From: an uncultured Veillonella sp.
GTDB lineage: Bacteria > Bacillota > Negativicutes > Veillonellales > Veillonellaceae
Length of the DNA stretch: 20,942 bases
Assembly (NCBI GenBank): GCA_937930265.1
Contig: CALGLI010000125.1
Span: 1-20,942, forward strand
Direction of reading: 5' to 3'
Positions 6,271 to 14,387 of this stretch are shown piece by piece (the first letter of the stretch is position 1; each line of letters opens with the position of its first letter). The notes under the pieces were generated by a model, which worked only from the letters and a program-made list of their open reading frames with translations, did not search any database and was not told the DNA's origin. The position numbers were made by a program, and so were the translations under genes.

Positions 6271-6483
6271 AATCCCCTGAGGAACGCAGTTAGGTGTAGT
6301 AGCCTTGTGGCGGGCCTTAACTGAGAAAATCACACAACCCCAAGAAGAGCACGGCGTGCCCCGAACAAACATTATGAAATACCGTTTGAGAGGGGGATGC
6401 CGTGCTCTTCCCTTTGCAATATTAATTAACCCCGCCACAGGCTACATAGCGTTACAAGTGACGACCTACATAGCGTTACAAGT
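6271..6483 (-). repeat. Palindromic intergenic element, full copy with duplicated end
   Basis: Left arm 6272-6314 (CCCCTGAGGAACGCAGTTAG, GTAGTAGCCTTGTGGCGGG). Stem 6344-6362 (GAAGAGCACGGCGTGCCCC) pairs with 6392-6410 apart from a few mismatches. Loop ATTATGAAATACC is flanked by AAAC and GTTT. Right arm 6430-6463 (CCCCGCCACAGGCTACATAG, CGTTACAAGTGACG). The end CTACATAGCGTTACAAGT occurs twice, at 6442-6459 and 6466-6483, a 24-bp tandem duplication. The second copy holds the stop of the YhaN-like gene. Confidence 0.85.
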
Positions 6484-9348
6484 AACATCACGACTGAGGT
6501 CATATCGATGTACTCTCTCACTAGCCAATTGGCTCGTCGTCTCATGGCAAGTAAATAGGAACACCTGCGTATGCTCACTCAACTGTTCTATGACCTGTAA
6601 TGTGAGCTTTTGCCGTTCTAGGTCAAAGCGCACCAAGACGTCATCCAATAGCAACGGCATGGGTTCTATCTTGTCACCGAAGGACTCTGCTAGGCTTAGT
6701 CGCAATGCCAAGTACACTTGATCGCCTAAACCACTGCTCCACTTTCCTAGGGGAATCTCTCGACCCGTCGTATCTTTCACATAAGCCCCCTTATGTGTGT
6801 CGTCCATGTGCAATGTATAGATGCCACCCGTCATGGCTTTCACATAATCAGACGCCCTCGCCAGCATCGCCGGTTGTCGATCTGTTTCATATTCTTGTTG
6901 CGCCAGTTCCATACCATGGTTGATGAATACATAGGTCATCCACGCTTCCAAAGCTTCTCGAAGTTCCGCTTCTAGCTGTTCTTTTTTTAACAATGCTTCG
7001 GACACTGCATGGGATGTGCTCAAGTGGCGCATCGATTCCTGCAAGGTTCCCCGTTCTTCATACAATGCCTGTAGAGAGGATTCAATATTCGCCAATTCCG
7101 TTTCACTGCGGGAGTACTCCAATTCCCATTTGCCCTTATCATTACCTTGCAAACGGCGGTACCACACATCTCTGTGAAACTCCTTCGGTGCCAACAATTC
7201 TAATTGCCGTTGGCTTTGACGATAAATCGTCTCCCATTGCTTATGCTGATCTTGTTGCAACAAGCGCTGACGATATTCTGCGGCACTCTTCATGCCACCT
7301 TTTTGAATCAACTCTTCTTGAGCAAGGAACAATTCTTTTTCTTTCTTACTCCATGTGGCATATTCTTCGCGATAGTTTTTACGCTGACTTTCCTTTTGCT
7401 CCCACCGCACACGATTTTGCTTGTGCAATTGTAGCTGATTATACACCACTCGTAACTCCACGATGGATGGCACCGTGTGTATCTGCAAAGAAGCCCACAA
7501 GTTTCGGCACCGATTCACGATGGCTTCTAATTGTTCATGATGCAAGCGCACTTGCTTTTGGTATCCTTCAAATTCACGCAATCGCTCATGGTAGGCTTGG
7601 TATTCTTCCTTCATGCCGTAGAACGCATCGTCTCGGTTCGTCTGTTTGGCCACCTTTGGCAACCAAGCTTCCCACATATCCATGGCCTCAGTGCCTGCCG
7701 CTTCCAAGGTTTTACCTTCTGCCACCCACTGCGCTTTCATCACTTCGTAGGCTTTGAAATGGCTCACATCGTCTCCGTATCCTTGGATCTGTTCCGCCAC
7801 CGCTTGTATCTCTGAAAGTAAACTTTCATAGTCAGATTCTGTAGTAGGCATAGAGCGACCTGCTTTAGTTTCTAGTTCAGACACATCCTTAGTAGGCTTG
7901 CTTACAACCTCTGGATCCACGTTTCCAATCCGATACCCTTGGTACCCAAGACCTATGGCTAGCAATATACCTAACGCTCCACCTATAGCTTGCACACCCA
8001 CCATTTCTCCGTAGGTCATATGCCACCCTAATAAAGCTACACCTAAGACACCCAATATAGTCGCACCTACATAATAAGAACGTCCAGATGTCGCCGTTAC
8101 TACGGAATCCGCAGGTTCTTGTGTGACGTAGGCCGCTTTCAATGCAGTTAAATTCCTATACTTAGTTTCTAAAGCTGTTACCGTTTCCATCACCTCACGA
8201 GCTCTGTCATCTTGTGGAAACGGCTCGCGTCGTTGCCCCGCCTCATAGGCCTCACGAGCACTCCGCAACTGGCGCGCCACTTGCTCCCCATCGTACCAAT
8301 TCACATCACTGGGGAAGTCCTCCACATCACGCCAATACACATGAGATTTACGAATGAATGCCAGCTGAGCTTTCACTTTTTCTAAGTACAAATCTCCTTC
8401 ACGGCATTCTTTTTCCAATTGAGTCCACTTCGATACTTCTTGGTACAAACTTTCAATCTCTTGTTCATACATACCCAGTCTATCTTCTGGGTCGAAGTTA
8501 TCTGGTACCAAGCCCTCTTCTTTGCCACGCCACACACGCATGTATTCCTGACAACGGCGGATTTCTTCATCTAATTCTAAAAAGGCATCTCGCTCCAAGG
8601 ATTCTTCCACGTGGAATTGGAGCATTTTCTGCTTCGCTTCTTCTCCTCGTTTATACGTATCCCAAGCACGAAGAACTCGCTCTACATCTTGCAGATATTC
8701 CTTCCGCTCTTGCCGTTGTTCCTGCAAAGTAGCTTCTTTCTTTTCTAGTTCTTCCAACGAAGCTTGCCAAGTATAGTACTCTTGTTCTCCTTGTTGTAGC
8801 TTGCGGATATCTCGTTCCACCTCTTGCAATCGGTCCAACAACGTATTGATAGTCCGCTTTCCCGTAGGCGATGCCACTAGCAATTGGCTAGCTAATTCGT
8901 CCACGTCTTTCACGAGAGTCCCCAAGGATTCGCCACCTTCGGCACCGAAGAACCGTGTACGCACGTCTACCTCTTGGATAATATCCACCCCTTGTAGATC
9001 ATCTAGGGTAATGGCAAAAATGCGATCATAGGTCTTTTTGTCTAGTCCTTGCCACCACAATTCCGCAGGCTCCACCGTATACCGCTGTCCACCCACTTCG
9101 TAAAAGTCTAAGGTTTTTCCTTTGCGACCGATGTGGTAGGTTTTGCCTTCTCGTTCCACTACAATATGACCCTCTACAGGTTCTTCTTTCCGTTTCGTCC
9201 CCAATAAAATGCCACGAAAGGCTTGGAGCAGCGTTGTTTTTCCGCTTCCATTCGGTCCATATAGCACATGCAGTCCCCGTTCATGAGGCTGAAAGGTCCA
9301 CTGTTCATAGGGGCCATAGTGTTCTATATATATTTCTTTAATCTTCAT
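6466..9348 (-). CDS. YhaN/SbcC-like SMC-family ATPase
   Basis: 960 aa from the chosen ATG at 9348 (AGGGG 7 nt before it; overlaps the upstream gene by 11 bp). In-frame ATGs at 9354 and 9396 are less well placed. Walker A is GPNGSGKT at 31-38; the ABC signature (KWSSGLGDQVYLALRLSLAE) is near 870-890; Walker B is LLLDD near 899-903. Between them lie long Glu/Gln/Lys-rich coiled-coil arms. Two hydrophobic segments at about 425-442 and 450-470 interrupt the arms, as in YhaN-type proteins, and suggest membrane association. With the phosphoesterase next to it, it should form an SbcCD/Rad50-Mre11-like complex acting on DNA ends. The last residues (about CNAM) and TAG stop lie in the palindromic element. 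No zinc-hook CxxC was seen. Exact substrate unknown. Confidence 0.88.
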   Translation of the reverse strand: MKIKEIYIEHYGPYEQWTFQPHERGLHVLYGPNGSGKTTLLQAFRGILLGTKRKEEPVEGHIVVEREGKTYHIGRKGKTLDFYEVGGQRYTVEPAELWWQGLDKKTYDRIFAITLDDLQGVDIIQEVDVRTRFFGAEGGESLGTLVKDVDELASQLLVASPTGKRTINTLLDRLQEVERDIRKLQQGEQEYYTWQASLEELEKKEATLQEQRQERKEYLQDVERVLRAWDTYKRGEEAKQKMLQFHVEESLERDAFLELDEEIRRCQEYMRVWRGKEEGLVPDNFDPEDRLGMYEQEIESLYQEVSKWTQLEKECREGDLYLEKVKAQLAFIRKSHVYWRDVEDFPSDVNWYDGEQVARQLRSAREAYEAGQRREPFPQDDRAREVMETVTALETKYRNLTALKAAYVTQEPADSVVTATSGRSYYVGATILGVLGVALLGWHMTYGEMVGVQAIGGALGILLAIGLGYQGYRIGNVDPEVVSKPTKDVSELETKAGRSMPTTESDYESLLSEIQAVAEQIQGYGDDVSHFKAYEVMKAQWVAEGKTLEAAGTEAMDMWEAWLPKVAKQTNRDDAFYGMKEEYQAYHERLREFEGYQKQVRLHHEQLEAIVNRCRNLWASLQIHTVPSIVELRVVYNQLQLHKQNRVRWEQKESQRKNYREEYATWSKKEKELFLAQEELIQKGGMKSAAEYRQRLLQQDQHKQWETIYRQSQRQLELLAPKEFHRDVWYRRLQGNDKGKWELEYSRSETELANIESSLQALYEERGTLQESMRHLSTSHAVSEALLKKEQLEAELREALEAWMTYVFINHGMELAQQEYETDRQPAMLARASDYVKAMTGGIYTLHMDDTHKGAYVKDTTGREIPLGKWSSGLGDQVYLALRLSLAESFGDKIEPMPLLLDDVLVRFDLERQKLTLQVIEQLSEHTQVFLFTCHETTSQLASERVHRYDLSRDVTCNAM

Positions 9349-10582
9349 ACTCATTCCCCTGTAATAAACGGATGCCTTCCCGTCGCGCCTTCGCATAGGC
9401 AGACTGTACCATGTCGTCTGTCACCAACTGGCTATACATACCCAGGCGTTTCCACTCTAGTCTTTCTGTCACAATCTTCAGTAATGAATCCCTGCCAGTA
9501 TCCATCGCATCCAAGGCTTTCACATAATCGCTGACCATACCCGGCGCAACACCTTGCGTACCGCTACTGAAAGTATCGCATTCCATACCGATGATATACA
9601 CGCCGTACTTGCCACTTTCCTCGGCTTGTGCTTCCTCCATCCAAGCCGCACGCACCGCATTGTCACTTGCTACTTCTGACAAAGGTCCATCGCCTATCAG
9701 TCTAATAGTCAATAGGATAGACATGCCCGGCTTACGGAGCATTTCTTTTTTGTGTCGCAACATTTCTAGCATTTCTACTACGGATTGTACTTGCCCCAAG
9801 TCGATCGTGTCTTCTGCAAATCGAATCGTATTGGTTTCGTGAAAGTGTACCTCCACCGTGCCACGGCTAGATACATCCACCACATAGCACCCTTTCGGGC
9901 CACTTTCACCACGGTGCAACCCTTGCGTATTGCCCGCATAGACGATGTGAGGCTGTTCACTCAGAATTTGGCGCTTGTGAATATGACCGAACGCCCAATA
10001 CTGAATGGGAATGCGCCGCAATGCATCCATAGAGCAAGGCCCCGTCTTGTCATGACCCTCATGACTGCCCACCGTTCCATGCACAAGGGCTATGGAAAAG
10101 GGATCACTGCGCAAAGGATGGATGTCCGATGCGAGGTCCTCATACTGGGTATCACTGGAGATACTGCGACCGTAAATACCCGCCACCTCTTGGCCTCGCA
10201 CCATGAGAGAAAACCGATCCACTCGGTCCGCTGAACAAATATGGACATTATCTGGCAATGGCATGTGACGTTTCCAACTGTCCGCTGGGTCGTGGTTGCC
10301 TTGCACCACGTAGACAGGAATGTGTTCCTTGGCGAGACTTTCACAGGCCCCCGCAAAGTGCATCTCCGCCTCCAAGGGATGATCAGGTCCATCATAAATA
10401 TCACCTGTGATGAGCACCGCTGCCACACGCTGACAGATAGCCAAGTTCACGATATTCTGAAAAGACCCATAGGTGGCGCGCATCATGGTCTCGTCCAAGG
10501 AACTGCCAAAAGATTTTAAATAGCGAAAGGGCGCCCCTAAATGGAGATCCCCACATTGTATGAATCGAAATGGTATGCCCAT
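9338..10582 (-). CDS. YhaO/SbcD-like metallophosphoesterase (DNA exonuclease subunit)
   Basis: 414 aa. All calcineurin-like phosphoesterase motifs are present in order: GDLH (D12, H14), GDIYD (D61), GNHD (N96, H97), VHG (H168) and GHIH (H200, H202), which bind two metal ions, usually manganese. The C-terminal 170 residues form the cap and the part expected to contact the ATPase. AAGGG lies 7 nt before the ATG; the stop of the regulator gene is one base upstream, and the ATPase start overlaps its end by 11 bp, so all three are probably translated together. In Bacillus the yhaO-yhaN pair has the same order. Likely role: nuclease in DNA end processing or repair. Confidence 0.9.
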   Translation of the reverse strand: MGIPFRFIQCGDLHLGAPFRYLKSFGSSLDETMMRATYGSFQNIVNLAICQRVAAVLITGDIYDGPDHPLEAEMHFAGACESLAKEHIPVYVVQGNHDPADSWKRHMPLPDNVHICSADRVDRFSLMVRGQEVAGIYGRSISSDTQYEDLASDIHPLRSDPFSIALVHGTVGSHEGHDKTGPCSMDALRRIPIQYWAFGHIHKRQILSEQPHIVYAGNTQGLHRGESGPKGCYVVDVSSRGTVEVHFHETNTIRFAEDTIDLGQVQSVVEMLEMLRHKKEMLRKPGMSILLTIRLIGDGPLSEVASDNAVRAAWMEEAQAEESGKYGVYIIGMECDTFSSGTQGVAPGMVSDYVKALDAMDTGRDSLLKIVTERLEWKRLGMYSQLVTDDMVQSAYAKARREGIRLLQGNEYED

Positions 10583-10583
10583 A

Positions 10584-12017
10584 TTATAACCCTTTCCAAG
10601 CCTCAGCCAATACCTGCACCGCCCGTTCTAAGTCACGGGTCGGTATACCGCTAAACGATAACAACACCTCTACTATGCCGGTCTCATCTCTGTCGATGAC
10701 CTTGATGTCACAGCCCACCTCTAAGGCTCGTGTACGAAACACATCCTTCTGACTGCAAGCCTTGCGAATCCCCGCATAGACACCGCCTTCTGGAGCAATG
10801 ACCTCATAGGTATCATCCAAATAGTAGCGCAATACACTCGTAAAATACTTACTTTTTTCTAAATAATGTTTGCGGAGACGGCGAATTTGCTTATGCCACT
10901 CCCCTTCATCCATGTACATGGCCCATGCCAACTGCTCTAACACACCGGCACTTTGCCCATAGGCCTTGCGATGCTTGTGAAAGTCCTCATAGAGAACTAC
11001 GGGCAACACTAGATAACTCAAGCGTATGGACGGTGGTAATACCTTCGATGGCGTGCCCATGTAGATGACGCAATCTTGAAAGTCCATGCCTTGCAAAGAT
11101 AGCACTGGCTTTCCATAATAGCGAAGTTCACTGTCATAATCGTCTTCTATGATGAAAGTCCTTTGACTCTGCGCCCATCGCAATAACTCTGTCCGCTCTT
11201 GGATCGTCATAATACGACCCATACTATCCCCATGGGATGGCATACAGTATAGGACTTCCACATGAGCGGCTTGCAATGCGGCAATCAATTGTGGGTCTCC
11301 TGTATCAACCTCTAGTACAGAAAATCCATAGTCTTTCCATAGAGCTTTCGCAAAACTAGGGCTTTGACGGTCGATGGCCACTTTTGACTTACCTTGACGT
11401 TGTAACAAAGATGCAATCATATGCAATGAATTGAGCGTACCACTAGTCACCAGGATCCGCTCCGCTGTAGCTCGAACACCTCGCGCCTGTTGTAAGTATT
11501 GATTCAGCGCTGATCGCAGCTCAGGTTCTCCCTCTAGCTGACCATAAGTCATGAGCCTCTTCGTATCGCGCAAGGCATAGCCAATAAAACGCTTCCACCG
11601 TTTGAAATCAAATCCCTCTGGATCCATCGCACCAGTAGCGAAATTGTAGAGGATAGGAGTAGGCTTCACCGATGAAAGAATATCTTCCTTAGGTTCTCCT
11701 AGATTACCTACGATGCCACATGTTTGATCAGACGTACTACCAATATACGTCATTCCGTCATAATATCCAACCAAAGGCTGGGGAATCTCTAACACCTCAT
11801 AAGGCGCCCTGTTATGGGCTTGAATATATCCTTCCGTAGCCAGCTGCAAATAGGCTTGCTCCACCGTAATCTTGCTGACCCCTAACTGCGCTGCCATAGC
11901 ACGTATAGAAGGAAGTCGCTGCCCTGGACGGAACAAACCTTGCTCAATATGCACTTTTACAGCCTCATATACCTGCTCGTACATGGGAATCCCTGCATTC
12001 GCATCTAGGACAATCAT
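10584..12017 (-). CDS. MocR/PdxR-type regulator (GntR winged helix fused to aminotransferase fold)
   Basis: 477 aa, the usual MocR length. An N-terminal GntR winged helix at about 11-68 (PMYEQVYEAVKVHIEQG to LATEGYIQ) is joined by a linker to a fold-type I aminotransferase domain. PLP-site residues are visible: EDDYDSELRY (291-300) and the Schiff-base Lys in YMGTPSKVLPPSIRLSYLV (K325). MocR proteins are PLP- or amino-acid-responsive regulators. Start is supported by GGAGGG 4 nt upstream. It heads the operon with the nuclease pair; this partnership is unusual, and no pdxS/pdxT or amino-acid gene is nearby to show the target. Autoregulation of the operon is plausible but no operator is clear. 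Confidence 0.88.
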   Translation of the reverse strand: MIVLDANAGIPMYEQVYEAVKVHIEQGLFRPGQRLPSIRAMAAQLGVSKITVEQAYLQLATEGYIQAHNRAPYEVLEIPQPLVGYYDGMTYIGSTSDQTCGIVGNLGEPKEDILSSVKPTPILYNFATGAMDPEGFDFKRWKRFIGYALRDTKRLMTYGQLEGEPELRSALNQYLQQARGVRATAERILVTSGTLNSLHMIASLLQRQGKSKVAIDRQSPSFAKALWKDYGFSVLEVDTGDPQLIAALQAAHVEVLYCMPSHGDSMGRIMTIQERTELLRWAQSQRTFIIEDDYDSELRYYGKPVLSLQGMDFQDCVIYMGTPSKVLPPSIRLSYLVLPVVLYEDFHKHRKAYGQSAGVLEQLAWAMYMDEGEWHKQIRRLRKHYLEKSKYFTSVLRYYLDDTYEVIAPEGGVYAGIRKACSQKDVFRTRALEVGCDIKVIDRDETGIVEVLLSFSGIPTRDLERAVQVLAEAWKGL

Positions 12018-12210
12018 TTATCCCTCCAAAACAACAAACCTTACGCCCTTTTATATATACATATATTGCTAACTCTCGATTTTGGGATCGTTCCTTTCAT
12101 CACTCCATGACTCCAAAAACTTGAACCATTGTTTCTAAAATAGACTCTTAACTTATATTATAAAAGTAAACACGAAAAATGACTACACCAAAAGTATGAA
12201 TTTCTTTCCA

Positions 12211-12315
12211 GGAACATTTCAAGGGACACTTCGAGCGACACTTCGAGCGACACTTCGAGCGACATTTAGAGCGACATTTAGAGCGACATTTAGAGCGACA
12301 CTTAGAGCGACAGCT
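12211..12315. repeat. 12-bp tandem repeat (minisatellite), about 8 units
   Basis: Units GCGACACTTCGA, GCGACATTTAGA and GCGACACTTAGA run head to tail, with diverged edge units GGAACATTTCAA and GGGACACTTCGA. It lies in the 428-bp gap between the MocR start (12017) and the AT-rich ATPase gene end (12446). Being 12 bp, changes in copy number keep reading frame. On the minus strand the frame reads Ser-Lys-Cys-Arg, and the differences between the main unit types fall only at third codon positions. However, the only ATG (12363) sits in a terminator hairpin and has no ribosome site, so I do not call a gene. Confidence 0.9.
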
Positions 12316-12344
12316 AAAAAGATAATCTATAACTAATATAAAAT

Positions 12345-12377
12345 AAAACTCCCTAGGTGGCATCCCAGGGAGTTTTT
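12345..12377 (-). terminator. Intrinsic terminator after the AlbA_2/ATPase-fold gene
   Basis: AAAACTCCCT (12345-12354) pairs perfectly with AGGGAGTTTT (12367-12376) around a 12-nt loop. On the minus strand the stem is followed by a T-rich run (TTTTATTTTATAT); the plus strand also carries a T5 end, so it may act both ways. It lies about 70 bp after the stop of the gene at 12446. Confidence 0.85.
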
Positions 12378-12445
12378 GTGTGTTTGTTTATTAAATCTTT
12401 AGCTACAAGTATTGTATCACCTATCATTTATAAATACAATGATAT

Positions 12446-13861
12446 TTACTCTTCAAGTTCCCAATGACCGTGCTTGCCAATTCCTACATATCGTAAGTTA
12501 GCTATTTCTTTTATAGTCCTTTCAATAGTCTTCATGCTAACTCCAGCTTCCTCTGAAATACCTTTCCTTGTAATCTTATTATTGCTTCTTACGCTTTCTT
12601 TTATAAATTCTATAAGAGACTCTTTATTATTCATGACATTCGAAACAACATTTTGAGAGGCATCATTCCCGCCCACTTTTTTTGTTGCTATCTTCTTCAA
12701 AGGAACAATCGTCCTAAATATATCACCTTCCTCAAACAGTGGATTCTGCCCTGAATACAGCTGTGTGTACTTGTATGTATTACGCATCCCTGATCCAAGT
12801 TCATCTGCAATACCTATTTCTCTAAACACTTTAGAGATAGCAGGATTTTTAGGGAACGGCTCAAACTTCTGCAAATCTAATGCTCCCATGCCATGAGCTA
12901 AGTTGCTATTTTCAACTGTAATTTTCTCATCATCAATAATCATCTTGGCAGGATACCCACTTGAATAGTCTCTATGAGCTAATGTATTAGACACTATCTC
13001 TCTTAGTATTCTATCCCTAGCATTAACATTAACCATACCGTCTAGAACAAATAAATCATTTAAGTGTTTTTGTCCAAATTTTATAAGCCGGTCATAACTA
13101 TCGATCAAGTTTGTAATGACAACATCTCTATCATCATATCTATCCTTATTTTCAACCCTAAATATAGCATCAGTTTTATGCTGTGGGAGCACGGACATAA
13201 TAGAATTATCTTTTCCAAATAGCAAAATAGCTGCTAATGTAATTCCCTCGCACTTGGTTTCTGGATCTGTCAAAATTAAATTTGCACTCCTAAGAATCTC
13301 CTCATGGTCCATTTTTTCCCATACATGATTCTTATTTCTTGCTATAGCCATTTTCTTAGCTTTATCAATAATCGATGCATCAAGAAAATCTATATCGAGA
13401 TTTGGGTATATCTTATTAACAAAATAACTTCCTTGTTTTCTTCCATACATCTTATATACAAGTTCAGCACGATCTGTAATATTTACATCTCCCTCATAGG
13501 ATCTATCCCAAATTCTCCCATTATGTCTACACACCTGATACCCTTCCGGCACCCTAATATAAATTACTATCTTTCCATCTATATCAAAAACTTCAGGTGT
13601 TAAATACAGTGGCGGATACATCTTTTGTGGATTATTAATAGATGTCGTAAAGTCTTTAATCACTTTATCAACCTTATTTTTAATAACACCGATAATCTCC
13701 CTTTGATCATTAACACCTAATAAAATATGTCCACCGTTCCTATTATTAAAAGAACACACTGTATCAAAGACATCTTTTGTTAAAGCATGTTTAGATTCTT
13801 TAAACTCCACATCTATCTTTTCTCCATTTTGAATTAACTCTTTTATCTCATCTATCATCAT
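12446..13861 (-). CDS. AlbA_2 (Schlafen-type) / GHKL ATPase-fold / winged-helix protein
   Basis: 471 aa. The N-terminal AlbA_2/Schlafen-like domain is at about 10-130 (EFKES at 19-23; GGHILLGVND at 43-52). A central HATPase_c_4-type segment contains REIVSNTLAHRDY (287-299), the hallmark of proteins annotated as ATP-binding or transcriptional regulators. The C-terminal 55 residues look like a winged helix (ITRKGISEEAGVSMKTIERTI). AAGGTGGTG lies just before the ATG. Base composition is clearly richer in A and T than its neighbours, and it stands alone, with a minisatellite after it and palindromic repeats before it, all consistent with horizontal acquisition. Relatives occur in phage-defence islands and as orphan regulators; which applies here cannot be decided. 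Confidence 0.82.
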   Translation of the reverse strand: MMIDEIKELIQNGEKIDVEFKESKHALTKDVFDTVCSFNNRNGGHILLGVNDQREIIGVIKNKVDKVIKDFTTSINNPQKMYPPLYLTPEVFDIDGKIVIYIRVPEGYQVCRHNGRIWDRSYEGDVNITDRAELVYKMYGRKQGSYFVNKIYPNLDIDFLDASIIDKAKKMAIARNKNHVWEKMDHEEILRSANLILTDPETKCEGITLAAILLFGKDNSIMSVLPQHKTDAIFRVENKDRYDDRDVVITNLIDSYDRLIKFGQKHLNDLFVLDGMVNVNARDRILREIVSNTLAHRDYSSGYPAKMIIDDEKITVENSNLAHGMGALDLQKFEPFPKNPAISKVFREIGIADELGSGMRNTYKYTQLYSGQNPLFEEGDIFRTIVPLKKIATKKVGGNDASQNVVSNVMNNKESLIEFIKESVRSNNKITRKGISEEAGVSMKTIERTIKEIANLRYVGIGKHGHWELEE

Positions 13862-14034
13862 TTTATTTCACCACCTTATATATTCTAACAATTTCCTTAA
13901 TAAAATTTCTTTTCTATACATTCGTATATTCTGCGTTTCTTATAAAAAGTTATATCATTTTTTATAGATTTTTTCCACAAACATTTTACACTAACTTATA
14001 CTAATCCCTATAATAGCCTCAGTAACGATATCAT

Positions 14035-14145
14035 CTCCCCTGAGGAACGCCATTACGAGTAGTAGCCTTTGTGGCGGGTCTTACTGACAAAACTGCGCAA
14101 ACACAAGAAGAGCACGGCGTACTCCGAATATACACTCACAGCCTT
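14035..14145 (-). repeat. Palindromic intergenic element, left half only
   Basis: Left arm TCCCCTGAGGAACGCC, AGTAGCCTTTGTGGCGGG; stem strand 14107-14124 (GAAGAGCACGGCGTACTC) with no complementary strand nearby. It is followed by a second, complete unit, the same truncated-plus-full layout as at 3742-4035 and 6172-6483. Confidence 0.75.
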
Positions 14146-14333
14146 TCCCTAAGGAACACAGTTATGCGTAGAACGCCTTGTGGCGTTATAACGCTAATTA
14201 CACAAATATAAAAGACCGCAATATACCTCCTCAGAAACATTATGAAATACCGTTTCTGAGGAGGTGTATTGCGGTCTGCCATTCGCCTATTTTCAATATA
14301 AAGCCACAAGGCTGAATAGCATCACAAGTGACG
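14146..14333 (-). repeat. Palindromic intergenic element, best-preserved full copy
   Basis: Left arm from about 14146 (CCCTAAGGAACACAGTTATG, CCTTGTGGCG). The hairpin has two 26-nt arms, 14213-14238 and 14252-14277, pairing at every position with one G-U, around loop ATTATGAAATACC (14239-14251). Right arm 14301-14333 (AAGCCACAAGGCTGAATAGC, ATCACAAGTGACG). It lies between divergent genes, ending just before the bioB operator; no coding sequence ends in it, unlike the other four loci. Confidence 0.88.
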
Positions 14334-14341
14334 ACGCAAAA

Positions 14342-14387
14342 TGTTAACTCCATCTCTATTGACGTAAGTTAACAATAATTATATAAT
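14342..14387 (+). promoter_or_regulatory. bioB promoter with BirA-like operator
   Basis: -35 TTGACG (14359-14364), 17-bp spacer, -10 TATAAT (14382-14387). Two GTTAAC half-sites (14343-14348 and 14368-14373), in contexts ATGTTAAC and GTTAACAAT, lie before the -35 and in the spacer. They resemble Firmicute BirA operators, by which biotin-loaded BirA represses biotin genes. The 19 bp between the GTTAAC cores is slightly longer than I expect for BirA, so this needs testing. A direct repeat ATGTAGTCATTA (14386-14397, 14400-14411) covers the start site. Confidence 0.75.

Noticed and set aside
6993..7757. 254-codon plus-strand ORF opposite the ATPase gene
   Set aside because: Shadow of a well-supported coding region on the other strand; composition (Pro, His, Leu, Ser) is typical of antisense translation.
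12196..12336. Plus-strand ORF reading TLRA/TFRA repeats through the minisatellite
   Set aside because: No ribosome site; unit differences change residues in this frame, so no sign of coding constraint.
12148..12363. 71-codon minus-strand ORF with SKCR repeats
   Set aside because: Start codon lies in the loop of a terminator with no ribosome site; kept as a finding because of silent variation, not called as a gene.
680..14333. CRISPR array
   Set aside because: The repeats are long, palindromic, irregularly spaced and separated by genes; no regular spacers and no cas genes.
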